DNA of 48,972 nt from an uncultured Eubacteriales bacterium (GTDB taxonomy: Bacteria; Bacillota; Clostridia; Peptostreptococcales; Anaerovoracaceae): contig CADBXM010000012.1 in NCBI GenBank assembly GCA_902798745.1, positions 1 through 48,972 on the forward strand, read 5' to 3'. Below the pieces are notes generated by a model. That model was not told the origin of the DNA and made no database searches. It saw only the letters and a program-made list of their open reading frames with translations. This document shows positions 1-8,045 of this stretch, piece by piece; position 1 is the stretch's first letter, and each line of letters opens with the position of its first letter. The position numbers were made by a program, and so were the translations under genes.

Positions 1-513
1 AGGGTCGATTTCAAGGGCTTCCCAGATTTTTTTCTCTTTCTTGTCTGTTCCGGAATCATCGCCTCTGGATACGAATGGCAGCTCCTGCGCGTTGATGGCA
101 CCGAATACGGAGGCTACATCTTCTGTTTCCATGAGCTTGTCCTTAGGGCCAACAATAACAAAGTCGTTGTACATCACAGGGAATCTCTCGACTCCGAATC
201 CGTTTGCGACGAATTCGTCCTCACTGGCCTTTGCGTGTACAAGAACGACATCTACCTGTCCGTCTTCGCCCATCTTGAGCGCTTCGCCTGTTCCTACAGC
301 AGTCCACTGAAGATCGATTCCCGTGTCTTCCTTGAAAATAGGCTGCAGATAGTCGAGCAGTCCCGTGTCTTCAGTACTTGTTGTGGTCGCCATCATCAGA
401 GTGCCGCCCTCTTCAGGAGCTGCCGCTTCTTCTTGACTGCCGCCCCCGCAAGCTGTGAACGAAATCACCATCATTGCGCTCATCAGGAGCACCAATAGTT
501 TCTTGATCTTCAT
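1..513 (-). CDS. tupA: Tungstate ABC transporter substrate-binding lipoprotein, TupA-like (3' part cut by window edge)
   Basis: The first 171 codons are present; the C-terminus lies outside the window. Residues 1-22 form a lipoprotein signal with lipobox FTAC and lipidated Cys22, followed by a Gly/Ser/Glu linker. The mature part carries the TupA-type signature: TTTSTEDTGLLDYL near residue 40, then AVGTGEALKMGEDGQVDVV, LVHAKASED and VMYNDFVIVGP. By family knowledge this binds tungstate outside the membrane for a TupABC importer. A GGAGG site at 521-525 lies 7 nt before the ATG. It is the last gene in the window downstream of the aldehyde:ferredoxin oxidoreductase genes, about 80 nt after the MoaD-like gene, so tungstate import sits beside a likely tungsten enzyme. 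Molybdate specificity cannot be excluded from sequence. Confidence 0.85.
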   Translation of the reverse strand, partial: MKIKKLLVLLMSAMMVISFTACGGGSQEEAAAPEEGGTLMMATTTSTEDTGLLDYLQPIFKEDTGIDLQWTAVGTGEALKMGEDGQVDVVLVHAKASEDEFVANGFGVERFPVMYNDFVIVGPKDKLMETEDVASVFGAINAQELPFVSRGDDSGTDKKEKKIWEALEIDP

Positions 514-593
514 CAATACACCTCCATTATTTATGAAATAATAAATATATATATCTTTAAGCGCTGTGCACCGCGCTATAGATAACTGTTTGC

Positions 594-827
594 CTAGCCC
601 CCGGAAACCGGTGAGAAGAATCCCACTACATCACCGTCATGAAGCACGCGACTAAACTTTGCGCGCTCTCCGTTCACGCTTACAAGCAACAATTTTGCCT
701 TGACAGGATTGCATTTTATCAACCTAAGCACATCGCCTACTGTGCTGCCTTCAGGGAGTTCTGCCCACGATTTTCTGTCGAGAGCGCTCCTGTCACAGCC
801 AAAAGGCGGAAAAATCTTAACCTTCAT
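594..827 (-). CDS. MoaD/ThiS-like sulfur carrier protein
   Basis: A 77-residue ubiquitin-fold protein ending in SPVSGG. The C-terminal Gly-Gly is the site that MoaD/ThiS proteins use for adenylation and thiocarboxylate formation. The LLLVSVNGERAKFSRVLHDGDVVGFFSPVSGG region matches the usual end of MoaD proteins. MoaD supplies sulfur for the dithiolene of molybdopterin, the ligand of tungsten or molybdenum. Its start overlaps the end of the ferredoxin gene by 11 nt (817-827), and the ferredoxin abuts the aldehyde:ferredoxin oxidoreductase, so it is probably a copy dedicated to cofactor assembly for that enzyme. A general ThiS role is the alternative, but no thiamine genes are nearby. Confidence 0.85.
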   Translation of the reverse strand: MKVKIFPPFGCDRSALDRKSWAELPEGSTVGDVLRLIKCNPVKAKLLLVSVNGERAKFSRVLHDGDVVGFFSPVSGG

Positions 828-1044
828 AAGGGATCACCATCAGGATGCATTCCATCGGGCAACTCTTTGCGCAGAGCCCGCAGCTGATGCATCTGTCATT
901 TACAAGTTGCGGAAACAGGTTCCTGTATCTCCCGGACTTTCCGGGACGCGTCAGATCGAGTGCGCCGACAGGGCATGCCTGAACGCAAATGCTGCAGCTG
1001 ACGCAGTTTTCGTAGTGAAAATCAGGTGTTTTCTTGAATGCCAT
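817..1044 (-). CDS. 2x[4Fe-4S] ferredoxin
   Basis: A 75-residue ferredoxin with two CxxCxxCxxxCP motifs: CVSCSICVQACP near residue 14 and CISCGLCAKSCP near residue 51. These predict two [4Fe-4S] clusters. The spacing between the motifs is longer than in minimal clostridial ferredoxins because of a basic insert (LTRPGKSGRYRN). The start codon lies immediately after the stop of the aldehyde:ferredoxin oxidoreductase gene and the 3' end overlaps the MoaD-like gene, so the three are translationally coupled. It is probably the direct electron acceptor of the oxidoreductase or an electron-transfer subunit of it. Confidence 0.92.
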   Translation of the reverse strand: MAFKKTPDFHYENCVSCSICVQACPVGALDLTRPGKSGRYRNLFPQLVNDRCISCGLCAKSCPMECILMVIPYEG

Positions 1045-1045
1045 G

Positions 1046-3019
1046 TCACATCTCCATCAATCTGTTTATACCCAATTCCTCGATCGTTTCAGGAAGTGGA
1101 TGTCCGCTCTTTTCATCCCATCCGAAGGCTTTCCAATGCATCGCTACCTGCTCATCAGTCTTGAGCGTCACACCTTTAAGCGGACCGTTCTTCAGAGGCG
1201 GTTTTCCCTGCATACGCTCCGGCAATTTGACCTCGGATGGCTCGTATCCGTGCTTCACGTTGAACATCTGCCTTATGGTCTGTATCCTAGCACCGATCTC
1301 CATATAGTGATCGCCGTCATATTCCCAGCCCGCCGCGGCGTTGATGTATTCGATAGCCTTGTACATATGCACACCCATCATCTCGGCGTAATAGCAGCTA
1401 CCTATGCCGTCCATCAGCATAGAATAGCATGCGTTCGCTTTGGATATGAGTGCCATCTCCTCGGTAGCTTCGATGTCGTTCTTCTTAGAGTGTATCGTTG
1501 CGGGCGGTGCCCATGAGCATATGTCACAAATAGACATCGCGCCGTACTGTATAGCCATTCCTATTGTATGTTTTCCCGGCGCAGGCTCTGCCACCATATG
1601 TATTCCAAGCTGTGGATCATTCCGCGTATCGTGCATTCCCGGTTCCTGGCCGCCGACATGCATGGCGTATTCCTTTCCGCCGTACTTCTCTGAAGCTCTC
1701 TTCACACCGTCCGCAAGGTCATTACCGAAGCCATCGCGTTCTATCATCTTGCGTATGAGTTCGATCTCGGCCTCATAATTGCCCCACTTCAGCTCAAGAC
1801 CATCGGTCTGTTCCTTTGTGAGTATGCCGTTCTCATAGCACTCTATTGCCCACGCAACGGTATTACCTGCAGAGATGGTATCCATTCCCGCTCTGTTCAG
1901 GATCTCGTTCATATAGAGCACCGAACCGAAATCATCGTTGACACAAAGCGGTCCGAAAGCCTGTATGGTCTCGTACTCAGGTTTATGAGTCTCGTAGTAA
2001 TCACCGCATTCGAAGCCTGATATATCCAGTCTGCCTCCGCATCCGAGCGGACACGAATAGCAGTGATATTTTGCTTCTTCTATCTTGTTTATCTTCTCGG
2101 GATTAAATGCCATCGCATGCCTGATACCATGCATCTCTCCCGGGCCCGCTCCCCAGTTTTTCAGAGGACCATCGCCGCTGGTTATGGCAAGTGGTGTATT
2201 GGAAGGCGTTCCCCATTCGCGGAACAGTATTGTAGTCATCGAACCATCGAGCGGCATCGATGGCATCTTGCCCATTCCAATGCCGGCCGCCCAGATAGCT
2301 CCTCCAAGTCCCTTAGGGATCTTTATTTTGTTGATCTTTCTTCCCAGTTCTTTAGACAGAGCTTTTACCGCTTCTGGGTCTGCGCATGGGATCGGTCTGC
2401 TTCCTGCAAGGACTACCGCCTTGAGTTTCTTGCTGCCCATCACGGCGCCTACTCCGCTTCTGGCGGCTATCCTTCCTTCTTCATTGCAGATTCCCGAGAT
2501 CAGAGAAAGATTCTCTCCTGCCCTGCCTATTACAGCGACTCGAGGTATTTTACCGCCCGAGTTTTCTTCTATAAGCTTGTTTTCAGCTTCAACAGCATCG
2601 AGGCCCCAATATTCCGAAGCGTCGCGTATCTCCGCACCTTTATTGTTGCAGTACAGATAAACCGGCTTTTCGGATATCCCGCTGATAAAGATCGCGTCAT
2701 ATCCGCACTGCTTTATCGCAGGTGAAAAGACCCCACCGCAGTTGGCGTCGCCCCAGCCTCCCGTAAGAGGACTCTTGCAGACAACTGTGAATCTTCCGGC
2801 CATGAACGTACCCGTTCCGGTGAGTGCGCCCGAACAGAAGCCCAGTATGTTCTCAGGTCCGAGTGGGTCTGCTCCTGCCGGTATGTTCTTGTACAGATAC
2901 CAGGCTCCCAGGCCCTTGCCGGAAAGAACGGCTTCATAGACTTCATCCGGAATATTCTCGATTGTTGTTGTGCCCGATGTCAGATCGACCTTCAGGATCT
3001 TTCCCATACAGGATTTCAT
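1046..3019 (-). CDS. aor: Aldehyde:ferredoxin oxidoreductase, tungsten-containing (AOR family)
   Basis: 657 residues, slightly longer than the roughly 600-residue archaeal AOR. The N-terminal MGKILKVDLTSG, then GKGLGAWYLY and GRFTVVCKSPLTGGWGDANCGG, are classic of the AOR N-terminal domain that binds the bis-pyranopterin. A CYSCPLGC motif around residues 318-325 and a Cys in ICDICSW around 498 match the four ligands of the single [4Fe-4S] cluster. The family oxidises aldehydes to carboxylates with ferredoxin reduction, or the reverse. ATG at 3019 is preferred because GAGAGG lies 8 nt upstream; the ATG four codons later is possible. It follows the TetR gene by 15 nt and precedes ferredoxin, MoaD-like and TupA-like genes, all consistent with a tungsten enzyme. 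The substrate is unknown. Confidence 0.92.
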   Translation of the reverse strand: MKSCMGKILKVDLTSGTTTIENIPDEVYEAVLSGKGLGAWYLYKNIPAGADPLGPENILGFCSGALTGTGTFMAGRFTVVCKSPLTGGWGDANCGGVFSPAIKQCGYDAIFISGISEKPVYLYCNNKGAEIRDASEYWGLDAVEAENKLIEENSGGKIPRVAVIGRAGENLSLISGICNEEGRIAARSGVGAVMGSKKLKAVVLAGSRPIPCADPEAVKALSKELGRKINKIKIPKGLGGAIWAAGIGMGKMPSMPLDGSMTTILFREWGTPSNTPLAITSGDGPLKNWGAGPGEMHGIRHAMAFNPEKINKIEEAKYHCYSCPLGCGGRLDISGFECGDYYETHKPEYETIQAFGPLCVNDDFGSVLYMNEILNRAGMDTISAGNTVAWAIECYENGILTKEQTDGLELKWGNYEAEIELIRKMIERDGFGNDLADGVKRASEKYGGKEYAMHVGGQEPGMHDTRNDPQLGIHMVAEPAPGKHTIGMAIQYGAMSICDICSWAPPATIHSKKNDIEATEEMALISKANACYSMLMDGIGSCYYAEMMGVHMYKAIEYINAAAGWEYDGDHYMEIGARIQTIRQMFNVKHGYEPSEVKLPERMQGKPPLKNGPLKGVTLKTDEQVAMHWKAFGWDEKSGHPLPETIEELGINRLMEM

Positions 3020-3034
3020 AGTTTTGACCTCTCG

Positions 3035-3601
3035 TTAGTCTTCCATTTCGGCATTAGTACACTGCGCCGCAAGGCCTTTGATGCTCAGAGTATGGAACAG
3101 TTCTGTGAAGCTTTCCTCATCGATCTTTCTGCCGGTATCCTGCCAGTAAAGGAGCAGGCCGGTGAAAGCCGCCACTAAATACGCTATTTCGTATTCAAGC
3201 ATAGGATCGGGATTCTCAGTAACTGTCGTAAACAGTTCAACGGCCTCCTGTTGTACCTTGAACAGAAATTTCCGGTCGCTATCTCTTTTCAGCAATATAG
3301 TAAGTCGCTCGTAGTACGGGACAAGAGCCTTTGCCAAATCCCTGTGAGAGCAATTGAGATTGTACTTTATATACAGATCGGCGATCAGATTCTTGATTTC
3401 TTCGATCAGCTTGGTCTCGATATATCCAGTCAACCCGTCCATATCCGGAAAGTATTCATAGAAAGTACTTCTATTGACTCCTGCTTTGGATGCGACAGCG
3501 CTTGCAGTTATCTTTGTCGCAGCCTCATCTTTTGCCAAAAGCCAGAATGCCTCTACAATGCTTTGCCTTGTAAGCTCTGTCTGTTCAATATGCTTTCCCA
3601 T
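3035..3601 (-). CDS. TetR-family transcriptional regulator
   Basis: 188 residues. The N-terminal 55 residues form a TetR-type helix-turn-helix: ITASAVASKAGVNRSTFYEY, followed by a FPDMDGL turn. The C-terminal half is a divergent all-helical ligand domain that I cannot assign to a ligand. AAGGGA precedes the ATG. It is the first gene of the tungsten-oxidoreductase run (15 nt before that gene), so it most likely controls this operon and itself. The ligand could be the aldehyde or acid substrate. It is separated from the upstream reductase operon by a terminator at 3704-3736. An ACAACATATTGT dyad at 3678-3689 upstream of the start could be its operator, but this is weak. Confidence 0.88.
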   Translation of the reverse strand: MGKHIEQTELTRQSIVEAFWLLAKDEAATKITASAVASKAGVNRSTFYEYFPDMDGLTGYIETKLIEEIKNLIADLYIKYNLNCSHRDLAKALVPYYERLTILLKRDSDRKFLFKVQQEAVELFTTVTENPDPMLEYEIAYLVAAFTGLLLYWQDTGRKIDEESFTELFHTLSIKGLAAQCTNAEMED

Positions 3602-3703
3602 TCTGCTTATCCCTTTTCCTTAAAACAGATCACCGCTGACTCCTGTATTGAGCGGTTTCTTTGTTCATGAATATTTTACAACATATTGTCGGAAATTTTA
3701 AGC

Positions 3704-3736
3704 AAAAAAACTGCCGCACTTATATAAGCGCAGCAG
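3704..3736 (-). terminator. Intrinsic terminator of the reductase/tocopherol-cyclase-like operon
   Basis: On the minus strand a 12-bp stem (CTGCTGCGCTTA paired with TAAGTGCGGCAG, two G-U pairs, 2-nt loop) is followed directly by seven T. It sits 20 nt after the stop of the 3756-4910 gene and ahead of the TetR gene. Confidence 0.8.
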
Positions 3737-3755
3737 CTATGGTTTTTTATGTGAT

Positions 3756-4910
3756 CTATTCTTCCGGATCGCAGTATTCTCCGAATTCACATCCTATACC
3801 TTCAGCGTATACCTCATCTATTAGCTTCTCCTTGCCGAAGAGCGAGCGCTCATACAGCTTCAGTGTGCCCGTTCCATTTCCGCCGTTCCACAGCCTGTTG
3901 TGTTTCTTATAGCCCGTCGGCGCCTCGTACTTGATGTTCAGCATATCTTTCTTGTAGCACCTGATCTGAGTATCGAGCTTAGCGTTCTTTGTGGTTTGCA
4001 GAACATGCCAGTGGATCTCGTCGTCGGTCTCCCAGCAGTCGAACTTGGTGCGCGACAGTGTCCAGAACTTCGAGAAGTTGAACTCGTAGTCCTTGCCTTC
4101 ATAGTAGAACTCGCCGAGGAGCTTCCTGTTGAGCGCTACACCGAACACCTTCGGTCTGCCTCCGCCGATGTTGAACACGCTGTTTTCGAGCTTCTTTCCT
4201 GAGATCACGCTCTTGAGGTTGTTTGACGAGAGCCATACCCATGGGCTCGTGAAATCGCCGCCCCAGTTCTTGTCGCAGTAGCCGTTGCATGTCTCTGGCT
4301 TAAGGATGTATTTGACACCGTTGAGAACGATTTCCCCTATGAATTGTGATTTCATTCCCTCAGCGTGCCAGAACATCTCAAACGCGTTGATCGCTCTGAA
4401 GAACTTGCTGGCTCCGTATCCAACGTGGAAAGAGATGTCTTTATGGATATCGAACTTCCAGCTCATCTCACCAGCGTCGCTCATCCACTCAGGGTGAGCT
4501 GCAGCCTCTTCAGGAGTGACTTTGATATGTCCTTCGGTATGTACCTCGCTACACTTGCAGTCGTGAGCAACTATGCTGTAAGGCGCCGTCTTGTGGATGC
4601 TGACGTCTTTGTCCTTGAACGAGAAGAATTTATGCAGCTGGCCTTTCTCCTCGCCCCAGAACCCGACTTTGACCAGCAGATAGGACGGGCGTTTTCCTGC
4701 CTTCTGAGCCTCAGGATCGTTCCAGACTATCACCGGCTCGTCCTCAGCAAGCGCGGGGTTGCAGGTGAAGAACTCAACAAAGAATGCTTTCTTTTCGCCT
4801 GTCTCGGCGTTTTCAGCAGTCATTGAATGCCACCACCAGTCATAGCCCTTTCTGGAGAGCGGACCATACAGCATCCAGCGGTCTCTTGTAATATCATGAA
4901 TATTAGCCAT
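3756..4910 (-). CDS. Tocopherol cyclase-like protein
   Basis: 384 residues, no signal peptide. The strongest match is NGYCDKNWGGDFTSPWVWL near residues 218-236, which fits the conserved (E/D)KNWG...P..W.W motif of the tocopherol cyclase-like, lipocalin-like superfamily (also related to CrtC hydratases). The N-terminal GYDWWWHSMTAE segment, rich in Trp, fits the substrate cavity of the same fold. Members act on hydrophobic prenylated or polycyclic molecules. The gene has a GGAG site before its ATG and follows the flavin reductase fusion by 38 nt, so they form one operon that ends in the terminator just downstream. The shared substrate is probably a hydrophobic unsaturated or aromatic compound, but this is inference. 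The family call is moderately sure; cyclase activity is unproven. Confidence 0.65.
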   Translation of the reverse strand: MANIHDITRDRWMLYGPLSRKGYDWWWHSMTAENAETGEKKAFFVEFFTCNPALAEDEPVIVWNDPEAQKAGKRPSYLLVKVGFWGEEKGQLHKFFSFKDKDVSIHKTAPYSIVAHDCKCSEVHTEGHIKVTPEEAAAHPEWMSDAGEMSWKFDIHKDISFHVGYGASKFFRAINAFEMFWHAEGMKSQFIGEIVLNGVKYILKPETCNGYCDKNWGGDFTSPWVWLSSNNLKSVISGKKLENSVFNIGGGRPKVFGVALNRKLLGEFYYEGKDYEFNFSKFWTLSRTKFDCWETDDEIHWHVLQTTKNAKLDTQIRCYKKDMLNIKYEAPTGYKKHNRLWNGGNGTGTLKLYERSLFGKEKLIDEVYAEGIGCEFGEYCDPEE

Positions 4911-4948
4911 TTCTGTCTCCTTTCTTAAACCTGTTTCCCGTGCTTGTT

Positions 4949-7939
4949 CTATTTATTTTCAAGTTCTGCTTTTTTCTTGACAAACCTCTTGAGTCTGTTC
5001 TTCTCTATTCCGCAGTAGATGGTCTTGACCGGAGGAACAATTCCCATCAGAAGTTTGGATGGCTTCCATACACGGCACGGATATACGTGCTTCTTTGCCT
5101 TTTCGATGCCACTTATCATTCTGTCAGCGACCAGTTCGGCCTTCTGTACAGGGAATGGTCTTCCTACGTCGATGCCGTTTCCGCCTACGTTGAAGAAGTT
5201 GGTGGCTGTCGATACAGGATAGACCGCCGTCAGCTTGATATTAGATGGAGCCTCATGTCTTATGGCCTCCTGGAAGCCTTTCATAGCGAATTTCGTTGCT
5301 GTGTAAAGCGCGTAACCCGGGATCGCCATCTCGCCCATTGCCGAGATCGTGAACGCCAGCTGTCCTTCTCTTCCTTTCAGATGCTCAAGATACTTCGCAT
5401 ATGTGTATATAGGCGATATCGTGTTGAGGCTGAAGATATTCTGTATGCGCTCCCAGTCGACGTAGTCGAACTTCTCGTAGTAAGGTGCCCCTGCGTTTGC
5501 TATCACTATGTCGATCTTGTCGAACATGGACTCTGCTTTTTCAAAGAGCTTGTCGACGCCCTCCTGTTTGCTGACATCGCTGTTGAACAATGTGACATTG
5601 TCTCCGTAGCCTTTCAGCTTCTCGATAGTCCTGCTTGTCGCGAGCACTCTGTTGTTCTTTGCTGGATCCGCCAGCCTGTCAAGGACTTCTTTTCCGATGC
5701 CGCTCGAAGCTCCTGTGATCACGACCGTCTTGCCTTTGATCTCATTTATCTCTTTTTTGAACAGTTTCTCTGTTATATCGTTGATGACACCCATAGCAGC
5801 TACCTCCTTGGTCTTTGCAGCCGGAGCTTTTCCTGCGTTTCCGCCGGCCTGTGCTCCTACCTTTCCGATACTCATTACCTGATCATAGGCGCTGTGGCAC
5901 GCATGCGCGATGGTACCGCTCTTTTCGGCATCACCTACGCAGTAAACGTTATCCATGCCGAGTTCTTTCAGTTTATCCGCTAAAGCTGTCTGAGGCCTTA
6001 CGCCCATAGCCAGAACCACATGGTCAGCTTCGAGCTTCTTTTGCTCTCCGCTCTCCCTGTCCTCTACGATCACTCCGCCATCTTCGATCGAGCAGAGTTT
6101 TGTCTTTGTCATAAAGACGGTACCGTATGGCCTTATTCTTTCCATCTCGTCGTCTATCAGCTGGAACCACGCTCCCGGAGCGATGTCGTCTGCCATTTCG
6201 ACTACTGTCACAGCATTTCCGTTCTCGTTTAAGAATTCTGTAGTCTCAAGACCTGTCATACCCGATCCTATGACGATAACTGTACTGTCTTTTATTGACT
6301 TTTTTCCGAGGAGCAGATCAGGGGCATCGATAACGTCCTCTCTGTCGGTGCCAGGTATCGAGCGAGGTCTGAGCGGTATGCCACCGGTAGCGCAGATTAC
6401 CGCGTAAGGGTTTTTAGCTTTTATTTCTTCAGCAGTCAGTTCCTTGCCGAGGAATATCTTTGCGCCCTCCTTCTTCGCGGCTGTCATGAGGTCTTCGATC
6501 GCCCAGTACAGTCTCTCTTTATGGCTGCCCGATGATGCCGCGATCACCTGTCCTCCTGCTTTTTCTGCCTTTTCATATAGCTCAACGTCAAAGCCTCTCA
6601 TAGCCATGGTTTTCGCGGCTGTGAGACCGGAAGGTCCTGCTCCGATGACAATCACTTTTCGGCCTTGCCCGTCTTTAGGCATATTGAAATAGAAACGCTC
6701 GTTAGCGACGCTCATGTTGAGAGCACACTCACCCGGCTTGCCTTCGCCCGCGTTGGTCATGAACGATCTAATGCAGTTTAAGCAGCCTATGCATCTCTGA
6801 ATGTCTTCAGGGTGCCCCGACTGCGCTTTCTCAGGCCAGTGCGGATCGCATATGAACGCGCGGGCAGAAGCGATGAAGTCCTGATATCCTTCTTCAAGCT
6901 GCTGCTCAGCTTGTTCCGGCGTCCTTATGACATTAGCCGCGATGATAGGGATGTTCACGGTCTCCTTTATTGCTTTTGCCAGATGTTTACGCCAACCCGG
7001 TTCATACGTGGATGGCTCGAGCCAGCAGTTATATGTATCGTAATTAGCGCTCGATACGTTGATGGCATCGACGCCGAGTTCCTCAAGTCTCTTAGCGACT
7101 TTCTTTCCGGTATCGAGACCGTAACCCTCGCCCGGCTTTCCTATCCTCTCCATCATCTCATCGACGGTGAGGCGAACAGTAAGCGGATAATCCTTTCCGC
7201 AGCGCTCCTTGATGCCAACGACTATCTCCTCAAGGAATCTCATGCGGTTCTCGAGGCTGCCGCCGTATTCGTCTGTCCTATGATTGGTATATGGAGATAT
7301 GAACTGCTGGATCAGATATCCATGCGCTCCGTGGAGCTCGACTATATCTACCCCAGCTTTTTTACATCTCTCCGCAGCATCGATGAAATCCTGCTGGAGT
7401 TTGTGGATCTCCTTTTTGCTCATCGCGTGCATACGCGCTGCTCCATGCGGAGCTAAAGGCCCGTCTGACGGAGCCTGAACAGAGAAGCATATACCTTTCT
7501 CCTCCATGTTCAGAAGCATTGGCGTGCATTTGTACATGAGATCCATGAACTTAGGCACGCGTTCTGCGATCGGAATAACGGCAGGCAATGAATTGATCGA
7601 GCTCGCGAGGCCCTGTCTGCCCGCGTGATGCAGCTGTATGGCGAGTTTTGCGCCGTGGCTGTGGAGTTTTTCCACCATTTCGCGCATAGGCTCGATGTGA
7701 TAGTCATGGCTCATAGCAAGCTGTGTATATGTTGCCGCTCCGGCCATATCGTTGACTCTGCAGATGCCCGGGATGATAAGACCGACTCCGCCTTTGGCTC
7801 TTTCCTCGTAATAATCAGAAAGCCTCGGAGTCACCTTTCCGCTCGGCTCACCCAGACTGAACTCAGCAGCAGTCATGACTATCCTGTTTTTGATCTCAAC
7901 GTTACCGATCTTCATCGGTGAGAACAACATGTCATACAT
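4949..7939 (-). CDS. Fusion: Old Yellow Enzyme / Fe-S / FAD-NAD reductase with C-terminal short-chain dehydrogenase
   Basis: 996 residues counted from ATG 7939, which has AGGAGGG 7 nt upstream. An upstream TTG at 7996 lies next to a terminator and is rejected. Residues 1-370 are an FMN-binding OYE barrel (KIGNVEIKNRIVMTA; IQLHHAGRQG; VDIVELHGAHGYLIQQF). Cysteines in CIGCLNC...GEC near 382-408 bind a [4Fe-4S] cluster. Residues 425-700 hold FAD (VIVIGAGPSGLTAA) and NAD(P) (VIVIGSGMTGLE) sites, as in 2,4-dienoyl-CoA reductase, 2-enoate reductase and BaiCD-type enzymes. From about residue 728 a complete SDR follows: TGASSGIG cofactor loop, NAGAP, catalytic Ser in TISAMGE and YTATK. The usual family protein ends near residue 670. 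It should reduce an activated C=C bond and also a carbonyl or alcohol on the same scaffold. It is transcribed with the tocopherol-cyclase-like gene. Confidence 0.9.
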   Translation of the reverse strand: MYDMLFSPMKIGNVEIKNRIVMTAAEFSLGEPSGKVTPRLSDYYEERAKGGVGLIIPGICRVNDMAGAATYTQLAMSHDYHIEPMREMVEKLHSHGAKLAIQLHHAGRQGLASSINSLPAVIPIAERVPKFMDLMYKCTPMLLNMEEKGICFSVQAPSDGPLAPHGAARMHAMSKKEIHKLQQDFIDAAERCKKAGVDIVELHGAHGYLIQQFISPYTNHRTDEYGGSLENRMRFLEEIVVGIKERCGKDYPLTVRLTVDEMMERIGKPGEGYGLDTGKKVAKRLEELGVDAINVSSANYDTYNCWLEPSTYEPGWRKHLAKAIKETVNIPIIAANVIRTPEQAEQQLEEGYQDFIASARAFICDPHWPEKAQSGHPEDIQRCIGCLNCIRSFMTNAGEGKPGECALNMSVANERFYFNMPKDGQGRKVIVIGAGPSGLTAAKTMAMRGFDVELYEKAEKAGGQVIAASSGSHKERLYWAIEDLMTAAKKEGAKIFLGKELTAEEIKAKNPYAVICATGGIPLRPRSIPGTDREDVIDAPDLLLGKKSIKDSTVIVIGSGMTGLETTEFLNENGNAVTVVEMADDIAPGAWFQLIDDEMERIRPYGTVFMTKTKLCSIEDGGVIVEDRESGEQKKLEADHVVLAMGVRPQTALADKLKELGMDNVYCVGDAEKSGTIAHACHSAYDQVMSIGKVGAQAGGNAGKAPAAKTKEVAAMGVINDITEKLFKKEINEIKGKTVVITGASSGIGKEVLDRLADPAKNNRVLATSRTIEKLKGYGDNVTLFNSDVSKQEGVDKLFEKAESMFDKIDIVIANAGAPYYEKFDYVDWERIQNIFSLNTISPIYTYAKYLEHLKGREGQLAFTISAMGEMAIPGYALYTATKFAMKGFQEAIRHEAPSNIKLTAVYPVSTATNFFNVGGNGIDVGRPFPVQKAELVADRMISGIEKAKKHVYPCRVWKPSKLLMGIVPPVKTIYCGIEKNRLKRFVKKKAELENK

Positions 7940-7987
7940 AGTGATTCCCTCCTGATATACAATCAACGCCCTAGAGGTTACAATTCT

Positions 7988-7993
7988 ATTATA
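7988..7993 (-). promoter_or_regulatory. Possible -10 box for the reductase fusion operon
   Basis: A perfect TATAAT on the minus strand lies about 50 nt upstream of the chosen start, immediately after the T-run of the preceding terminator. No good -35 box is visible at 17-18 nt, so the promoter is either extended or weak. Confidence 0.4.
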
Positions 7994-8041
7994 CAAAAAA
8001 GAGCGGGGCCACGCACAAATAGTTTGCGTGACTCCGCCCTC
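7994..8041 (-). terminator. Intrinsic terminator after the amidohydrolase gene
   Basis: On the minus strand a GC-rich stem of about 14 bp (arms 8025-8041 and 8001-8015, a mismatch and a G-U pair inside) with a 9-nt loop is followed by six T (7995-8000). It starts 5 nt after the amidohydrolase stop and closes the long operon that begins near 16772. Confidence 0.85.
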
Positions 8042-8045
8042 AGTG

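Noticed and set aside
41-498. Two overlapping plus-strand ORFs at the window start
   Set aside because: They are antisense to the TupA-like gene, which has a lipoprotein signal, ribosome site and family motifs.
3661-3912. Plus-strand ORF across the terminator and the end of the tocopherol-cyclase-like gene
   Set aside because: It is antisense to a better-supported gene and terminator and has no ribosome site.
7940-7996. N-terminal extension of the reductase fusion from TTG 7996
   Set aside because: The TTG abuts the T-run of a terminator and has no ribosome site, while ATG 7939 has AGGAGGG at 7 nt and starts at the family N-terminus.
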